DNA from: Cenarchaeum sp.
Lineage (GTDB): Archaea; Thermoproteota; Nitrososphaeria; Nitrososphaerales; Nitrosopumilaceae
Length of the DNA stretch: 5,120 nt
Reading direction: 5' to 3'
NCBI GenBank assembly: GCA_007570915.1
Contig: RKSK01000080.1
Span: forward strand, 1 to 5,120
Shown here: positions 4,847 to 5,120 of the stretch, piece after piece
Layout: every line of letters begins with the position of its first letter
Position numbering within the stretch: position 1 is the stretch's first letter
Position numbers and translations under genes: made by a program
The notes under the pieces: generated by a model
What the model was told of the DNA's origin: nothing
Databases searched by the model: none
Seen by the model: the letters and a program-made list of their open reading frames with translations, nothing else

Positions 4847-5120
4847 CTATGCCCAGAACAGCCCTGCCGACGCGACGGCGGCCAGGACGACCCCGGTGCC
4901 CAGGGCGACCTGGCCCACGAGCGTCGCCCTTCCGCTCCACTTGGCGACGTTTTCGCGCCTTATTATGGCCCCCGCGTACTCTTTGCACAATCTTGTGTAA
5001 ATGCCCTTTTTTGATGCCGCGTTCCACGCGTCTATTTTTGCCATGTCCAGCATTCCTTTTGTGACTATCGTGCTAGAGCCAAACGGGTTGTCCAGCCTGA
5101 CGGCGGCTATGGCCACGAGG
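4847..5120 (-). CDS. Unknown protein with C-terminal membrane segment (5' end at or beyond right edge)
   Basis: At least 89 residues are encoded, ending with TAG at 4847-4849. A GTG at 5114-5116 could be the start, giving MAIAAVRLDNPFG, but the frame is open to the window edge, so the gene may begin outside. The soluble part contains SSTIVTKGMLDMAKIDAWNA, a lysine- and charge-mixed helical stretch, and KEYAGAIIRRENVAKW. Residues about 66-88 (from LVGQVALG to GLFW) form one hydrophobic segment ending at the C-terminus, as in a tail-anchored membrane protein or subunit of a membrane complex. No family is recognised. Codon composition matches the neighbours, and the segment has balanced amino acid use unlike the Arg-rich shadow frames here, so it is probably a real gene. 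It lies 143 bp upstream of serB in the same direction, but serB has its own promoter, so co-regulation is not implied. Confidence 0.7.
   Translation of the reverse strand, partial: LVAIAAVRLDNPFGSSTIVTKGMLDMAKIDAWNAASKKGIYTRLCKEYAGAIIRRENVAKWSGRATLVGQVALGTGVVLAAVASAGLFWA

Noticed and set aside
4704..5027. Extension of the serB frame upstream to 5027
   Set aside because: It is an Arg/Gly-rich stretch that runs through the TATA-like box and overlaps another gene. Motif I of the phosphatase starts normally from the ATG at 4703.
1..5120. CRISPR array, insertion sequence, tRNA or rRNA
   Set aside because: No evenly spaced direct repeats, transposase motifs, terminal repeats, cloverleaf-like sequence or conserved rRNA stretches were seen.

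Overview
The window looks like chromosomal DNA from a high-G+C archaeon, most likely a Thaumarchaeota/Nitrososphaeria member of the Nitrosopumilales/Cenarchaeum type. The reasons are: archaeal TATA-like boxes (TTTAATA, CTATTAAA, TTTAATATA) 29-38 bp upstream of three minus-strand starts; very short or absent leaders; a coenzyme F420 biosynthesis gene; and codon use that favours AGG, ATA and TTT although most third positions are G or C. The lineage is inferred from these traits, not from a marker gene.

Layout, left to right. Positions 1-114 hold the probable 5' part of a minus-strand gene that leaves the window. A plus-strand thioredoxin reductase (about 105-1022) has every catalytic motif but no recognisable start codon or promoter. 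It meets the minus-strand block tail to tail, with a 7-bp overlap. All remaining genes are on the minus strand. They read right to left as: the C-terminal part of an unknown membrane-anchored protein (4847 to the right edge); serB-like HAD phosphatase followed 9 bp later by cofE (F420-0:glutamate ligase); a PHP-domain phosphoesterase with its own promoter; then tusA, whose stop overlaps the GTG start of a cysM-like cysteine synthase.

How the genes may work together. A CysM-type synthase directly behind a TusA sulfur carrier suggests a sulfur-relay route to cysteine. The synthase resembles O-phosphoserine-using CysM more than CysK, so the SerB-like phosphatase about 2 kb away could compete for the same phosphoserine pool. 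Thioredoxin reductase could supply reducing power for the persulfide chemistry. These links are inferred from proximity and family knowledge.

The most unusual non-coding signal is a shared G+C-rich dyad (arms GGGGCCG / CGGCCC). It lies at the same distance upstream of the TATA-like box in both the tusA-cysM and the serB-cofE promoters. No tRNA, rRNA, CRISPR array or mobile element was seen. There is no gene-free stretch longer than about 145 bp.
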